Shown piece after piece: positions 5,360 through 5,364 of a stretch of 5,364 nucleotides of DNA. Origin of the DNA: CAZMGT01 sp964565895 (GTDB taxonomy: Bacteria; Armatimonadota; Zipacnadia; UBA1398; CAZMGT01). Within the stretch, counting starts at the first letter, position 1; each line of letters opens with the position of its first letter. A program made the position numbers and the translations under genes. The stretch is from positions 1 through 5,364 of the forward strand of contig CAZMGT010000094.1 in NCBI GenBank assembly GCA_964565895.1, in the 5' to 3' direction. The notes beneath the pieces are model-generated. The model worked only from the letters and a program-made list of their open reading frames with translations, made no database searches and had not been told where the DNA came from.

Positions 5360-5364
5360 CCTAA

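Larger units (their letters stand above)
3572..5364 (-). pseudogene. Broken secreted multidomain NHL beta-propeller protein, 5' end off window
   Basis: Joining the frames gives one continuous protein of about 597 residues in view. In order it holds a carboxypeptidase-regulatory-like domain (5360-~5090), a bacterial Ig-like domain (~5080-4829), a PKD domain (~4807-4551), a Thr-Pro linker (4526-4428) and six NHL repeats (~4415-3575), ending at TGA 3572-3574. This is a typical extracellular architecture: adhesive Ig-fold modules carrying a beta-propeller. The reading frame shifts by +1 at the G4 run 5298-5301, by -1 at the C3 run 4763-4765 and by +1 at the C6 run 3995-4000 (plus-strand positions). 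It also meets an in-frame TGA at 4251-4253. Domain homology continues exactly across each lesion, so this was one gene. The signal peptide must lie beyond 5364. Decay is the simplest reading; homopolymer sequencing errors could explain the shifts but not readily the TGA. Confidence 0.8.

Overview
The window is GC-rich DNA from a bacterium that I would place, with moderate confidence, in or near the Armatimonadota. The main clue is the first gene. Its prepilin-type N-terminus runs into an LFPVFAKARAKARQT-like stretch and a SNLKQIGLA motif, and it ends in an H-X9-DG motif. That combination is very common in Armatimonadota and also occurs in Planctomycetota and Lentisphaerota. No rRNA, tRNA, CRISPR array, transposase or phage gene is visible.

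Positions 1-395 hold no convincing gene. They contain two GC-rich hairpins near the left edge and, just before the first gene, a well-formed sigma70-type promoter (TTGACA, 16 nt, TAAAAT) with an A8 tract upstream of it. The promoter leads into three tightly packed plus-strand genes. They are a type IV pilin-like/pseudopilin protein (396-992), a radical SAM enzyme of the BioB/HydE/PylB/HmdB type with a non-canonical CX5CX2C cluster motif (1028-2101), and a family 1 extracellular solute-binding protein (2094-3479). Gene 2 has a GTG start behind a strong AAGGAGGT. Gene 3 probably starts at a TTG that overlaps the end of gene 2 by 8 nt, so the two look translationally coupled. All three genes end in TAG. 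No ABC permease or ATPase is present, so the binding protein is an orphan here.

A 92-nt gap (3480-3571) separates this operon from a convergent minus-strand gene that runs off the right edge (3572-5364). Its product is a large secreted or surface protein: a carboxypeptidase-regulatory-like domain, a bacterial Ig-like domain, a PKD domain, a Thr-Pro linker, then six NHL repeats that should form a six-bladed beta-propeller. The reading frame is broken repeatedly. There are two well-supported +1 shifts and one well-supported -1 shift, each at or next to a short G/C run, and an in-frame TGA exactly where a propeller glycine is expected. A further -1 is possible at the right edge. The plus-strand operon is intact over 3.1 kb, so the damage looks concentrated in this gene. 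Real decay is therefore more likely than uniformly poor sequence, although homopolymer read errors cannot be excluded.

The most interesting item is the operon: an HmdB-like radical SAM enzyme co-transcribed with a pseudopilin and a solute-binding lipoprotein. I cannot assign it a pathway from the sequence.
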